A stretch of DNA of 64,000 nt from Marchantia polymorpha subsp. ruderalis. Taxonomy: Eukaryota; Streptophyta; Marchantiopsida; Marchantiales; Marchantiaceae. The DNA lies in assembly GCA_037833965.1 (NCBI GenBank), contig AP031356.1, positions 23,086,501-23,150,500 of the forward strand, given 5' to 3'. This document shows, piece by piece, positions 1 to 13,397 of the stretch. The notes below the pieces were generated by a model. It worked only from the letters and a program-made list of their open reading frames with translations, was not told the origin of the DNA and ran no database searches. Both the position numbers and the translations under genes were made by a program. How positions within the stretch are numbered: the stretch's first letter is position 1; every line of letters begins with the position of its first letter.

Positions 1-3000
1 GCCTTATCATCTGCACGATGTGAGAGAACAAGGTCGAGGCGACTTAATGCATTTGTCACCTACATATACCAATCGTTACATACATACGGAATCCCTTCAC
101 AGTAGAATCAAAATTTGACCACTTCGTAATCCAATGGGCCTGGTCGTCTTGTATAGGTAGAAATAATATATTCTTGAAATACAAGATGCGTATGGCTCTA
201 AAATTCCAAGGCTTGCTACTCGTGTTCGCAGCGTGTAGGACACATTCACTTTTTCGTATATGCCACAATGAGATTTCATATCGGGAGGAAATATGCAATA
301 TACGGCTACACAGTTTCTTGCAAAGAGGGACAAGCAGAAAGAAGCAGATACAGTGAACCATTTTACAACTGTCACATTCAGATGGGAATAAGAGAAAAAT
401 TTAAAGAGACATGCGGTTGAACTTCACTAAGCATGACACACGCTAGACATCCGCTAAGTACAGTAGCTAGGTCATACATGCAAAGTTGACCGATCTAGAT
501 ATGAACTCGGTTACAATGAAGACGAAGTACAGGGCGTACGATAGATTCTTCAACCACTCTACAGTTGAAGTTTCTGGACGAACCACGAAATAACGATAAG
601 GTAGGCTCGATCGAGCCCGTGATACAGCTCGTACTTACTGAGCACTTGGTATAGGAGATTGAGCGGGCTTCTAACCCACGCTGGATCAGGACCTCGTAAG
701 CACTGAACTCTAAGGTACCGAACATTGACGGTTGTTGTTGTCAGTCTTGTCGACTACGTTACTCGAAATCCTCTTCACGATATTGTGCTGTAGCTTTTCT
801 CGCGAGAGAATCGCCATCATCATGTCTCCCTCACCACCACCGCCGTGACGAGGTGTCATCTTGAACGGAGTTACCGGCTTACGTCGTAGTAAAAGTGCGG
901 GGTTCCCGAGTACTTGGGAACTTGGTACTCGACCGGGTCTTGGGACGGATTATTCTTCTGACCCAGCCAGAGGAAAAGCAAGGATTTGGCATTGACCATA
1001 CTTTTTATCCATAAAGAATATATTGGAAGACAGCGTATGAACTTGCCACCACTATTAGCTTTCTGGTCGCATTAATACGCGACGGGCTTGATTCATCATT
1101 GAGGTAGTTCGATCTAAGTTACTTGTCATCGAGTCGGTCTTTTGCAGTACTGTAGATAGATCTGTACCCATATTTGTGTCATAATTTTTCGTGGTCTGAA
1201 CGTTGAAACCTTCGAGACGATGGTCGTTTGGCTGATCGTAGGTTCAGTTTCTTCCTCGTTCGCCTCGATTTGAAGGATGAGATTGTGAATGGTTACGAAG
1301 AAAACAACAAACGGACAGAATGAGGTCTTCATTTTTATGTATGACTTCTGTGTTTTGTTTCATAGTTATTTGCATAGCAAGAGATTAATTGTGAGGCATT
1401 GACGTCCAAGAAGATCCAAAATCTGTTATGATGATCATACGAGATACTGTGTTTGGTTCGTGAGAGGCGATGCAGTTGCAATGATTGGTAAAGACTATCC
1501 ATGTATGGGGTGGCAAATTCAGGATTCGGTGATGATGGTGTTTGGATAAAGAAGAAAAGAAGCAACCAAAAGATCGTTTTGAACGTTTTAACAAAATGGT
1601 AAGAAGAGAGTACAGTGTCCGGACGTTCACCATTTAATATCTGTGAATGTCAAGGTTGAAAAAAATGAGCAAGGCCAAACTACTGGGAGATGCTTTTGTA
1701 ACCAGCCCAGAACTTACGACGATCTCAATCTATCGGGAGTGACGATTTTCGGTTTAAGCGGATTTCATCATCAACAAAGTGGTTTTGGTTTTATAAATGG
1801 TAAGAGTCAAATTTTTATTTGAAGAAATTTATTGACGATACGTATTTCACAAACAAATAACACCTGAAGTGTCAGGTAGTATGTTAGATTAGATGAATAT
1901 GAATAAACCTTGAAGATCAAAAAGTTTATGTAGGTCACAAGTAAACCGAGGATTGGAATATCTCTCTCGACGTATTTCATAAGATCTGTTATATAAATGG
2001 TGAATATTCTTGTGTGCACTTATTACAATCAAAAAGATAATTAGACATATTTCATCAGAGAAATCGAATAGTAAAATCGATATACAGAAAACTAAGTCGA
2101 AGAATGCTGAACATGCGGTCATACAGAGTACCCAGCAACAGTTGTAAGGGATATATATCGTTGCCTCATTTTTCAACTGGTTTGATGTTAATCTACACAT
2201 GATAGCATCTCTTTGAACATGATTATATTTCCCAATTTTTCGATTGTACTGAAAATACATATGTAGCAGTATATTACACGGCTTACATAACGGTCCGGCA
2301 TTTACATGAAGAAGGATGCTTCTGGTTTGTGTTCTGAATTTTCTATTGAGTTAAATGAAGGCTGGATAAGGGTACTCAAGGTAAATAGATCCGACCCATG
2401 TGTTCCAGAGTAGAAATCTCTATACCCGCTACAATAAATGTCCGCCAAGAGTTACGAGTCACTGTCTAGATATTGCTAGAATCACCAGAACTCGCTTGTA
2501 AAATATTATTAATCAATACTGACATAGTCTTAGGGCTCACTGCCTCTTATGTTCCCATTCCGCGTTCTTTTCTCTAACCATTTCAGGCATTTGATGGCAG
2601 TACACAGACAGAGAAACTCGGAGGATCTGCCCAGTTCGTGACGTGGAATGTGTAATTTCACTATCGAAGGTTGTCGAAGCTCTGCTCTAACATAATCGAA
2701 TAGAACGAAGAGGACGCGGCCCCGAGAAAGTCCGTGTGTTCATATCGGCACTTCGTTGCAGATGTGTGTGTGTGGGTAAGGAGGCGATTACATTTTCGAA
2801 TACGAGAATCGAATCGCTCCATCTTGTCCTTTTCGGGCAGCGCTTTATTTCGACAATCGGTAGCTCCGTGCATGCCTATGCATCGTACATTTCATCTACG
2901 TACGCAATGATAAGCGACTAATTACTTTGTCGTATTTCCTTCTCTCCCGGTAAACTGCAGTCAGCGCCACCGCAGAGCATCATTCGATCTCGGTTCCAAA

Positions 3001-4260
3001 ACCATACTCGGGAGTCGCAACAAGCGATCTCTTCCTCCGGGCGCTGGAATTTGCAGAATAATTTCTCGATGCAGCTCACGAACTGTGCGAGACTATATAC
3101 TGTATGACGCTGGGTCAAGCAGTCGGATTGTATGGGATTGCGGCTCAGTACAAAACAAAGCGCATAGGACTCACTGTGACTCCTTAGGACTGTCACCTAG
3201 GGACTAGCCCCCGCCTGTGGCGCTGGGTTTCGCCGGCTCCGGCCGCATTGCTTCCAGGGGGGATTACCACCGTTTCCATGCAAGGTCGAGGCGTCTGCTC
3301 TCTCTCATGTGAGCGCTCGATGTGCGACTGCTGCTTTGACCAACTTCTGTACGTCGAGGGTGATAGGTCTGACACCCCACCGATTAGAGATCTGCAGGGA
3401 GCCACTAGAGTTTACACGCTGGATTCCAAAACGCGAAGTAGCGGTGAGTCTGTTTCACTACTGGGAGTTCGGCGCCACGGCGGGCTTGACGCACAATGGA
3501 AAAGGCTGCGGTGACTCAGACGAGACTCACGCTTTTTGTGAGGTATGAATGATTACGTTCCTGATGCGACTTGTTGCACCGAGCGTCCTGAGCAGAACAG
3601 CGTGAAGTTTTCCAACGAGTCTCTGAGATTTGACTGGAAGCACAATTGTGCGGAGAAAGTGGACACAGGACTGCGTGCCTCTTCACAAGACCGCGTGGGA
3701 AGTGGCAATTACTGTAGGTGATTGGATCACCTTGTCAATTGTCATTGAAGCCCATATGGACCGTGATGGGCGAAGGGACTTGGAAGCAGGAGAATGATAG
3801 GGGAAAGACGGAACCGGTGTGTACTTCGAGAGAAGGGCAGAACGCAATAGATTCCCGGCGAGATCAAAGAATCGTGGAGCCCATCAAAGCATCCGATTAG
3901 GCCCTGAATCTTGCTTTAACTGACGAACTGTAGACAGCTAGCAAGACTTTTAACCTCTTCGGCAAGTGCCGTACTACGGAGAGTGAGGAGCAGCAAGGTT
4001 GTAGGGTCAATTTTGATGACGGCCGATTCTCAATAATAGGTGGAGTGGGAATATGAGATCTCAGGGTTTGTGTGCTCGTTTGAAACGTTGTTCGTTCATA
4101 CCTCAATTGTCACTAACATCGGAATATTACTGACTAATCAACCTGAGCTCTACTGACTCCGACGTCCAGTCTACCTGTGGACAAACGTCATCTCTCCTGG
4201 GGAGATGTCGTCCTCTTGCTCATGCTCTTGAAATGATCCTTGTCACACGAACACTCCAGG
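1..4260. other. no recognised gene
   Basis: Both strands hold only short reading frames that overlap in several frames, with no family I recognise. The part from about 2,920 to 3,560 is more GC-rich than its surroundings and has reading frames on both strands (about 90 residues each), but none has a recognisable motif. It may be a decayed gene or an exon of a gene with small exons. I see no repeat, tRNA or transposon signature in this stretch. Confidence 0.4.
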
Positions 4261-4261
4261 T

Positions 4262-4810
4262 TTACAGATCACCTTTGAACTTCAAATCCAGTGATCTAAA
4301 CTCCCTTAATTGGGCTAGAGTCCTTAGAGAGTTGATTGCAGCATCTCCTCTGCAATTTTTAGGATAGTTCAGTATCCTCTTCAAATTTCTGTAATAGAGG
4401 GAACTTCTCTCAAAATACGTCGGCATCGTCGTTTGCATTATGACGATGAACCCTCTAAAGACCTTCATCTAGAGATGCCCATCCAAACCTCGAGAGGGTA
4501 GATCAATCATCGTTCGAACTTCACGGGGAAGCCTGTAATTTCCTGAACAAATTGTGCCAACCCCTGATCCTCCAACAAAACTAGGGTCCCGATCGCTCTC
4601 AGCTCGTCAGTCGAAATCATAGTGGGTGTGAGGTGGCACCCACCTCCTCAGAAGTCCCCCACTTCTCCAACTTCTCGTAAACTGACAAAAACCATCCAAA
4701 GATTTAGAACTCTTTGATAGCGCTTTCAGCGTTCTCTCAACTTGATCCATTGTACAGTACATGCATAGACAGAAGGATACGCTTTTTGAAGTGTTCCAAA
4801 CCGGCTTCAT
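4262..4810 (-). pseudogene. coding-like relic, family unknown
   Basis: The minus strand carries several stretches that look like decayed coding sequence, broken by stops and frame changes. Around 4,500-4,600 a frame reads like compact leucine-rich protein (ELRAIGTLVLLEDQGLAQF, then FVQEITGFPVKF). Around 4,270-4,330 another frame reads INSLRTLAQLREFRSLDLKF, which resembles a leucine-rich repeat. No single frame joins them. I cannot name the parent family. A small-exon gene is the alternative, but the splice signals needed are not evident. Confidence 0.2.
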
Positions 4811-4850
4811 TGTACAGCACGCTTAGTACGAACAATCAAGTTGAAGCTTG

Positions 4851-7800
4851 ACAGCACACTGAAGGCTCCTCTATTTTCGATCATTGCGGAGGGGCTGGCA
4901 TCTGAAGGGCATTGGATCATGCAGGTCTACTATCACATATCATCATTAGCAGCTTAGCAACTTCATTCAACTCTTCAGGAATCGAGCACAGCATATCTGC
5001 TTTGTGACACGACTTCACAGTTGTCTCTGAACCTGCTACATAAAGCATATGCCATTCGAATATGGTCTTTCTACGGTGGCATATGCTTCGGTTCATTGCT
5101 AAATAATGCGACCACGGTGGCTGGATCGAGGTTAGTTGCAAGAATGGCTTCCTCATCGGACGACTTTTTAGCTACATATTCTCTTCCAAGACTTCGAGCG
5201 TCGCAGAGCTTTCTTTGTGATGGCCCAGCCGCTTCACATCCCTAGTACTGAAGGTAGTATATCTCATTGGATAGATACCTTCAACTGCTCAGTACTTTGA
5301 GCGAAATTTATATGTTCAAGCATATTCCCTCGACGGCCGCAAGTGAAAACAAGAAGGCAGGAGCTTATCTGACTCCTAAAGAAGCGTGTATACCGAATCA
5401 AAGTTCAGTTCCACTTCGTTCTTGGTAGCGGCAGCGAAAACAACAGATATTTGAATGGTCATTATTTTTTCATCATTTTCCTCATTCTCACACCTGTATG
5501 CTCCTCTTAATTTTCAGATCGGGAGGTTTGTCATTGAGGTGTTGATACCATAAACCCTTGACCGGATGACTCAAGCACAAGGCTAATAGTCACGTCTAGT
5601 ATTGTTCGAACTCCTGGAATCCTGTCTCTTCGCAGACGCAACGTAATCTTTCAGGAACGTTCTTTGAAGAGGAGAACAAGATTCAGGAGCTGGTTGATTA
5701 GAATCGTGAGAAACGTGAAGCTCGGCATCGTGGAAGTTCTGTTTCTTACAAACGGGCTTCTAAAGTTTTGCAATTGACGCGAACACCCGATTGTGTCCAT
5801 CAATACTAAGTTATCAAGTTACTAAAGTTCATGTTTCGCTCGTATTGCACCAATCTACTGGCAGTGCAGACTATCTCCTGGTAAAGAGATAGTAGTGTTA
5901 GCCCACCTTATTTACGCCGGAGGGTGCAGAACAGGGAAGTATTGATTGCTCGTGTATAATGATCTGCTCTAATACACTGTGTGGAAGTTTAGACTAGCAC
6001 AGACACAAAACTTCAAATCGTTTCTAGCTATCCATATTCAGATCAAGAAGCCACGTTCATGCGTTAGATTTAAGCAACTTAGATTATAAACCCTAGATAG
6101 AAGAATTTCCTGTGTCAGAAACATGAGCTGTTGCAGTCTTCCTCATCCTTGACTGTCTGTTTCGTGCACCTCAAGTAGCTTATGGAAGATTTTGTTCATA
6201 GCATGCAGCAAGACCTGCTTATGTTACTATTTGCAAGGCATTACCCGCTGTAAGGCGGAGATCACCCCCAAAATCTCCATCTAGGCACTAAGAATGATAA
6301 TGGGACGAAAAAATTGCGTGCTTTCCATCAAGAGTTGAAATAATTAGGCGTACACAAAGACAACTCTCTGTCTGAGGAGCAGACTCTGCTCCCCACAGAG
6401 ACATGATGTCCGGAAGTTTCCCGTAACTGTAGCTTGACGATCCAATTGCCTCAAAGGATCGAAGAAAGACTCCTTGGTATTTGAAAAGAGGCCGAGTCTA
6501 GTGCTTCTAGTTTCAGGAGCGCAAGACGAGAGGCCAGTATCGGAAGCTCTGGCGTGACGAGACCTATTCGTTCCGGCGAAGCGACGGATCATAACAACAG
6601 ACAACGAACGAAAAGGAGGCATGGATTTGGTTAATCCATTGGGAGACATACATTCAAGTAAATACAGGATAGGTATCAAAGCCACAGGGCTTCATGACAG
6701 AGGAGTGGAGCCTAATGAAGAAGTTTTTAGCACATAGAACTGAAGAATGTGAAGGTGTTATTGTTCTAATTTTCTATGAATCTTATGGAGTTTTCTAATC
6801 TCCCTTCTGGTTATCTTTACCAAAGTTTCCGAAATAATACGAAAGTAAGTGTGCCCTATTGCAGGCATGTGGTTGTTAAATGAAAGCCACATTTAAGTCC
6901 GAAAAAGTAACAATATCTCTATGATGGTTTATGTTATATGATAGAATCCAGAGAAGAAGAGAGTACACTTTAAAGATGTTGGTCTACCGAACAAACTTGT
7001 GGAAAGCAAACTGCTGGAAGCTCCTAAAACAAGTTCCATTCACTATATCCTCCAGTCGCAAGGTGGAAAGAGTTATTCAAGAATTCAACCTTGATTTCCA
7101 GTCTATCAGATGTGCATGTGTTCAGTATACAACACCGTGGGGACAAGACCCGCCAACCGCGTAAATGTTTTTCATCCAGTTCTTTCCAGGTGATTCTACG
7201 TTTAGGTGAACTGTCAACCACCTTTGAGCTTCTTTCTCCGGAGGAAGACCAAAAATTCTGACTTGACAAACTCCACTGGTCACATTTAACACAGATAGTG
7301 GTTTAATCATTCAAGTAAATTGTGTTGAGCGTGATCACATCTACATTTGTCTAAAGTCAGGATGGAACTTTTCGCGCTTTTGAACTGTTTGTATAAGAAA
7401 TGCAACAATAATAGAGTGACAAAGGTTGGATAGAACGTTGCAACTTCGGAATGACCACTTCTATCGAACTTGATTCGATAGTCAATGATTACATGAGCTG
7501 AATGAGCAGTATGATCAGGTGACAATGTCTTGAAGAAGACATTAAGAAGAATTGGATATATCGCTAATGAGTTGAAAGCATACAACAGTTGATCTAACGA
7601 AGATGGAAGAGAGCATTTATACGAGAAAATTTTCCACTTGCGTAGTGCAAGCTAATGCTAAATCGAATTTAGCGTGACCTGGACAACCCGTTTAATGTCT
7701 TGTTTGTGCGAGCGCATGAGCTCGGCATCAATGGGGGTGCTTCGAAACGCTGCACAACCATACAGACTCCATTCTCAGGTTTAATGGTCTTGAGATGAGA

Positions 7801-9380
7801 CTGACCTGTACACAAAGATTGAGGAATACCCGACCAACAAGAATTGCTTCGGACACAATCAATATGAACCAATGCCGCCGATCATCTCCGAGATCTAGTG
7901 TATCAACGATAGATTTGAGCTCCACATGCTAATAGACAAACTGCTGGTAAACAAAGTCTTTGGACGTTTATATTTTTTCCTGCACAGAAACTCCCAAATA
8001 ACAGTCACAGATGGAGGTGACTGATAATCATGAATTGCAGATCTTTCCACAATCTTCTCCTGGCCTGACACGGTAGCAAATAGTCTGCTGCGGGAAATTT
8101 TTAGAAGCAAGGACATGCTTCTGAAGGGATGAATTGAACGCTGTAATACCCTAGACTCCAGATACCCCAGATGTGTTGCAGACTATTCTTGCAAGGAATT
8201 GATGGAAGGTGGAGACAAGTTTTTAGAGGTCTCTACCTTCTCTTGAACCATCACGTTGACTGCGGATTTTCCCATGTCAACAATTACAACCTTGAGACCT
8301 TCACTTAAGTGGGGCTTTTCGGAATATAGTTGGCAATCTACCAAAACACCTTCTGGCTCCGACACTAAGTAATGTCAGCTGGTGATGGCAGGCAACTGGA
8401 TCTTGGCGTGTAGGACCCTAATAAGGCCGGCCTAGTCCGCACATTTTCCCATCTCTTATCTGACTGGGTCTTCTTCCACGTTGTTGGAACCTCAAGCACC
8501 AATGGATTGACTGGAACGATTTCAATCTCTATCTGAAGCAACTTAACAACAAACGTTGACAACAGATTCAAGCATAATTAAACCGTGCGTTTCGTGGTGA
8601 ACTCCTCGGGTAATGGAAGACATTTGGTCATAACAGCACGTGGATCGCACCATCGGCTGCATGTTATGGCTAAACCTCGGTTAACTCCACATTCTCTGAC
8701 GAATATTTTACTCACGACTGAACATCTTGTTCGTGAATCATTCTCGCTTTCTATCCCTAGTTTTGAAGTTGGTACTTACATTGGGTATCAAACGTGTACC
8801 TTAACCTGGTTTCCGATCTCCAGTGAGGTTGCTTAGGGACTTTGTAGGCCTCGTTGATACATGGAATGCGCCACATCCACCCATTTCGGTCGCGACTTCT
8901 AACACCACTATTCTTTGAACTGAAGTTTGGGTAGGGAGTTCTTCCAGTGTTCAATAGCTTTCCCTGCGCACATTCTCATTGTAGGTTGGACATTGGGCTG
9001 TTGCAGTTTTCGGTGTCAGGCCACGAGTCGATGATTTGGGGCCTGAAGACTCGCGGTACATTGAACAATTGTAGCGTAATGAAATATCGAGATCGTTTGC
9101 GGTGTTTTCATACTTGTCCTGCTCTGAACCACGGAGAATGGAATGTGCTTGCTACGTGGCAGAGGTATAAGACGAAGCGAACGAGAGAGGAATTGGTACG
9201 AAGAATTTTTGGCTTTGCGGGGAGAATATTGTCCAATCTTCTTCTTTGTCCGTTGCTAACTGTTTCTAAAATTAGATGTCTCTTTTGACCTGATGATATA
9301 GCAGTTCTTCCCCTGGCGCTCTTTGAAATGGATCGCATATCTCCGACCCTCGAGATACACATGTTACTATAGACTGCAGA
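4851..9380. other. no recognised gene
   Basis: About 4.5 kb of mixed-composition DNA with scattered frames of 60-110 codons on both strands. A 113-residue minus frame at 6,344-6,685 and a run of minus frames between 7,024 and 8,571 are the longest. None shows a catalytic motif, a zinc knuckle, a reverse transcriptase motif or a targeting signal that I can recognise. The frames are interrupted too often to support a retroelement call. Confidence 0.4.
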
Positions 9381-12010
9381 AAATTGCGACCTATGATACC
9401 AATAAAGAAATGGTGATTGGGTGAAAATTTCACGTGGGCGGACATTTGTATGTTGGTTTCTTTTGTATCTTGTTCTACTTTAATATAGAAGTACTTGCTT
9501 TTGGAGAATGAGATTATTGTTGCATGCTAGATAGTAACTAATTATACATGGCACAACTGCAAACGTGTGAAATTTACATCTGAAGTCTTAGATTTGCAAC
9601 AAGTAAAAAGCATCCACCTGTAAGAAAGTTAAGTATAAAGTTATCAAGACATTTGAACTTCTTTTCTCACTAGCCTTGTAGTTATATAAAGAAATATTTC
9701 AACAAATTTCTGAAAAGTTGAAGAAAGAAAAATTTTCAGCAATCAAATAATTGCGGTAGATGTCATATACAATCTTTAAGATTGCTGCAAAGATGTGAAT
9801 ATATCTATTTTATAATGAGACATGTTTATTTCTCCTCATTGAACACTAGTTAGTGATGTTCAGAGTAGAAATGAATCATGTTAAAATCCAGTTTTTTTTA
9901 ATTATCATGTATATTACATGATTTTATTTGAATTGTTCAAAGTTTTTTAAATGAAACAAGTAATATTTTTATTAAGAATTGATTGAATTTCAGTTCCATG
10001 CAGTGTTATATATATCAAATTTTTTTAACATATCAATTCATGTTATTTCATAAATTCATGTAACACAATATGATTTATTTATTTGAATCTCTTGCAATTA
10101 TCACTTAGCAAAGTGAAAAAAATAATTAAATAAATCATCTTACGATGAAAATTCAAATGATGTAAACAATAAGATATACTCATACAGAAATTTTCCATGA
10201 AGACTTCAAGCCATCTATTATTATATCAAAATATTCCAGTTTTTTACATGATTTTAAAAACGAAAATCTAAAGAAAATTTTCCAATATAAATATTTATAT
10301 TTACAGTTTTTTCATACCTTGCAAAATGTGAACAGAAATATTGTGTCCATCAATTTATCTCATGCTTTGATTTGTCAGAACTTATGAATGTCAACGTAAG
10401 TAATAATTTTAACCGAAAAAGGTGATCAAAATTTCTATGTCATACTAAATGTAATTTCTTACTCAATAAATTTTAAATTTATTTCTTTTTATTTTGAAAT
10501 TATTTCACATAGATTTTTGAAATTTGATATGGATGATAAAAATTCTCAATTCATTTGACATTTTTTTTCACATATATGTAGCAAAATGAATTCAATTACA
10601 TACTCTTATTTAAAAAAGTTGTATGATATAATTATCAAGTTTGATCATGCAACTTTGAGCAGAATTTATGTAATCAATGTCTCATATAATCTTATCATCA
10701 TATTAAAATTTATAGTCTTCAATTGAATTTGAATTAGAACAAAATTTGATGTTATGTTATAAAAATATTGAAATAAGATGTTTATAAAATTTAATTCGTT
10801 GATAAAAAAACAAAATTTTTAGTTAAATTTACAACAAAATAATTGTTGAAATCTGAAAGTAAATGAATGATAAATACATTTTTAAATTCATTAATAAAAC
10901 AGCAATTTTTTGAGTAAAATTTGCAACAAAATAATTGTTTAAATCTGCAAAAAATAAAATTTGAAAGTAAGTTGATGATAAATATTTTTTTAAATTTATT
11001 GATAAAACTATAATTTTTGAGGCAAATTTACAACAAAAGAATTGTTGAAATCTGCAAAAAATAAAATTTAAAGTAAGTACATGATAAAATTTAAAAAATT
11101 GAGTTAAAATGTTCAAACATTGAAAATATATCCAAAATAAAAAATTAAGTAGATTTAGACTTATTTTGAATAAATTCTATATTGTACGAGAATCACACAC
11201 CAATATTTGTGATTCACTTTTTCAAGAGTCTATGAACACGGTTGAGATAAAAGCTTCACTAAAGCAAGAATATCATATCGGCCTCCATAACTCAACTCTT
11301 TATTATTTCTTTCCGCAGATCTACATATGAGACTAGATTGAAAACTGTTCATACCAGGATTAAGTATATCAAATTCTAACTAGAGTCCAAGCCTAACTAC
11401 GATTAAAAAGATGCAAGTTAAACTTACAAATAGTATGTAATCTAAATAAAATATATTTTATTTTATTTAGATGTACATGTTTCAAAATAATGTTTTCAAA
11501 TGTTCTAGAATGATAATCATGTAATAAAAATGTGAAATTTTTTTTTGTATCTTTTTGAGAAGAAAATTTACCTATTTTGAAAAATTTATTAAAATAAATA
11601 TTGAAAAATATATCAAAATTTTATTTATTGCTAATATATAATTTTTTTCAAAATTTACACTGCACAAATTGCTTTATTTTTTAATTATTATGTGAATGGA
11701 ATTTTTTTCAAATATTCAATCTTTTATCACTAACATTGAAATTCAGTAATTTTTATAACAAACTTATTAAGTATAAAATGTTTTTAAAAATTGAAAAAAA
11801 TTATTTTTATGAATCACAATTTGATACAATCAATTGTTTTAGTTCAAAATGATTTTGATTGAAAATCATCAATATTTTTCTTATATTGATTATATATTTA
11901 ATATTGACTAGTGTATTGATTCATCTATTTGATAATAACACATATATCCAATTTTATAATTGATTCATCCATTAGATTTTAGTCTGCAAGCTTATGATAT
12001 GATAATATAT
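9381..12010. other. AT-rich gene desert
   Basis: Composition changes sharply here to very AT-rich DNA with many A and T runs. Nothing in it looks like coding sequence. The tandem repeat at 10,797-11,105 lies inside. The stretch ends at the inverted-repeat element that starts at 12,011. Confidence 0.7.
10797..11105. repeat. AT-rich tandem repeat, about three units
   Basis: A unit of roughly 100-120 bp is repeated about three times with point changes and small indels. Each unit contains the series TTGATAAAA, a T-rich run, AAATTTACAACAAAA, AATTGTTGAAATCTG and ATGATAAAT. The AT-rich frame that spans it on the minus strand is a by-product of the repeat and not a gene. Confidence 0.7.
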
Positions 12011-12586
12011 GAAGTATTTACTTGATGTGTTCCCATCGTAAACTAAATTGTTTGATGGTATCCATCAAGTTTAGTTTAATCTGATGAGATCCCACCAACG
12101 GCACATCGTTGTGAGCTTCTAAAAGGTGTTCATACACATTAAAACTTGCATCTTATACTTACTTTAGTGTACCTCTACGATCACAAATCGTAGAACGATG
12201 AAATGTGATAGACATTGTCACGAGTGCACGGAAATTTTGGGTTTTGAGATGTCGAAATATTTGACTTGCTGAGCAATCGCGTACAGGTAGAATCTGTGGA
12301 AGAAATTCACGGTGAGTGAAGCGGAGAACTTGTGAATTCGAGTGTTAGGTAAATTTACAAGTTTTGGTGCGATTTGGTGGAAAGTCTTGGAAGAAAAAGA
12401 GTTTCGATCCAATTGCACTAAGTGGAGGTTTGAGCTATTCAATAATGGACGATGAGTACAATCTCACTGTCACAGTTCCACTACTGGTACTAGAACATTC
12501 ATGACGTGTTCCGTAGGTGGTATCCCATGGTGTAAACGAAACTTAAACAGTTTGGATGCATATGGGTTCCATCAAGTAAATACCTC
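12011..12586. mobile_element. small inverted-repeat element with 10-bp target duplication
   Basis: The ends are inverted copies of GARGTATTTACTTGATG (17 bp, one mismatch). They are flanked by GATAATATAT on the left (12,001-12,010) and GATAATACAT on the right (12,587-12,596), which match at 9 of 10 positions and look like a target-site duplication. A long target duplication and short terminal inverted repeats suggest a non-autonomous Mutator-like (MULE) or similar MITE. The interior has no transposase. It shares the string TTGATGG with flanking AGTTTAG and ATGAGAYCCCA with the composite at 13,398-14,629, so the two are probably related. Confidence 0.65.
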
Positions 12587-13397
12587 GATAATACATACAT
12601 AAAAATATCAATTTTAGATTTTAATTTGTATATTCTAAATATGATAAATGTATGTTCTTTCTTGAAGTTTTGAAGTTTGTATAAATTTTTTCTATAAATA
12701 GAAAAGGAAATTTTAAATCATAGCTCTTCAATTAGTAAGAGTTTGGTTAAAAATCTTACATGTGATTTTATGCAATCATCATGTTAAAGTAATACAGTAA
12801 GTAAGAGAAAAAATTGTATGTATAACAATTTCTTTTATGATAAACTTGTTCATACAATCTTACAAAACTAGTTAATCACGTCTTGTTTGAAAAATTTTTC
12901 CACTCTTAATTTCAGTGGAATCAAAATATGTTCATTTTGTACTACTAGTTACATGCATGTTGATGTGCCCACTTATCTTCCCATTTGTTCTATTAAGGTG
13001 ATCATGATATCCGTAAGAACACATTATTGTGCCACATCATATTTTTTTATCACTTTCGTTTCACGTTAACATGTGGTCAAATACAATATTAATATGATTA
13101 TTACATGAAGTCATTGGATACTTCATGTGTAAAAACGGTACTTACTAAATACATACTTAGGACTTTATTCAACATGTCCGAGCCTCTTGTTACTTGGTTC
13201 ATGAGGTCGTCGGAAATTCTATTCGGACCAAATCTGAATACGGTTCTTTGTTTATAATGCAATTGATAAGAAAGATTCGCGTGCATATTCATTCAGCGAA
13301 CTTCCCGCATGACACATATAACTACCCGTATGAGTTCTTATGAGAAACCGTTCACAAGTTTTGCATCAATGGAAAACGAAAACTTCTAGCATTTCCG

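Noticed and set aside
10829..11116. 95-codon minus frame with repeated Phe/Leu/Tyr-rich segments
   Set aside because: It is a translation of the AT-rich tandem repeat.
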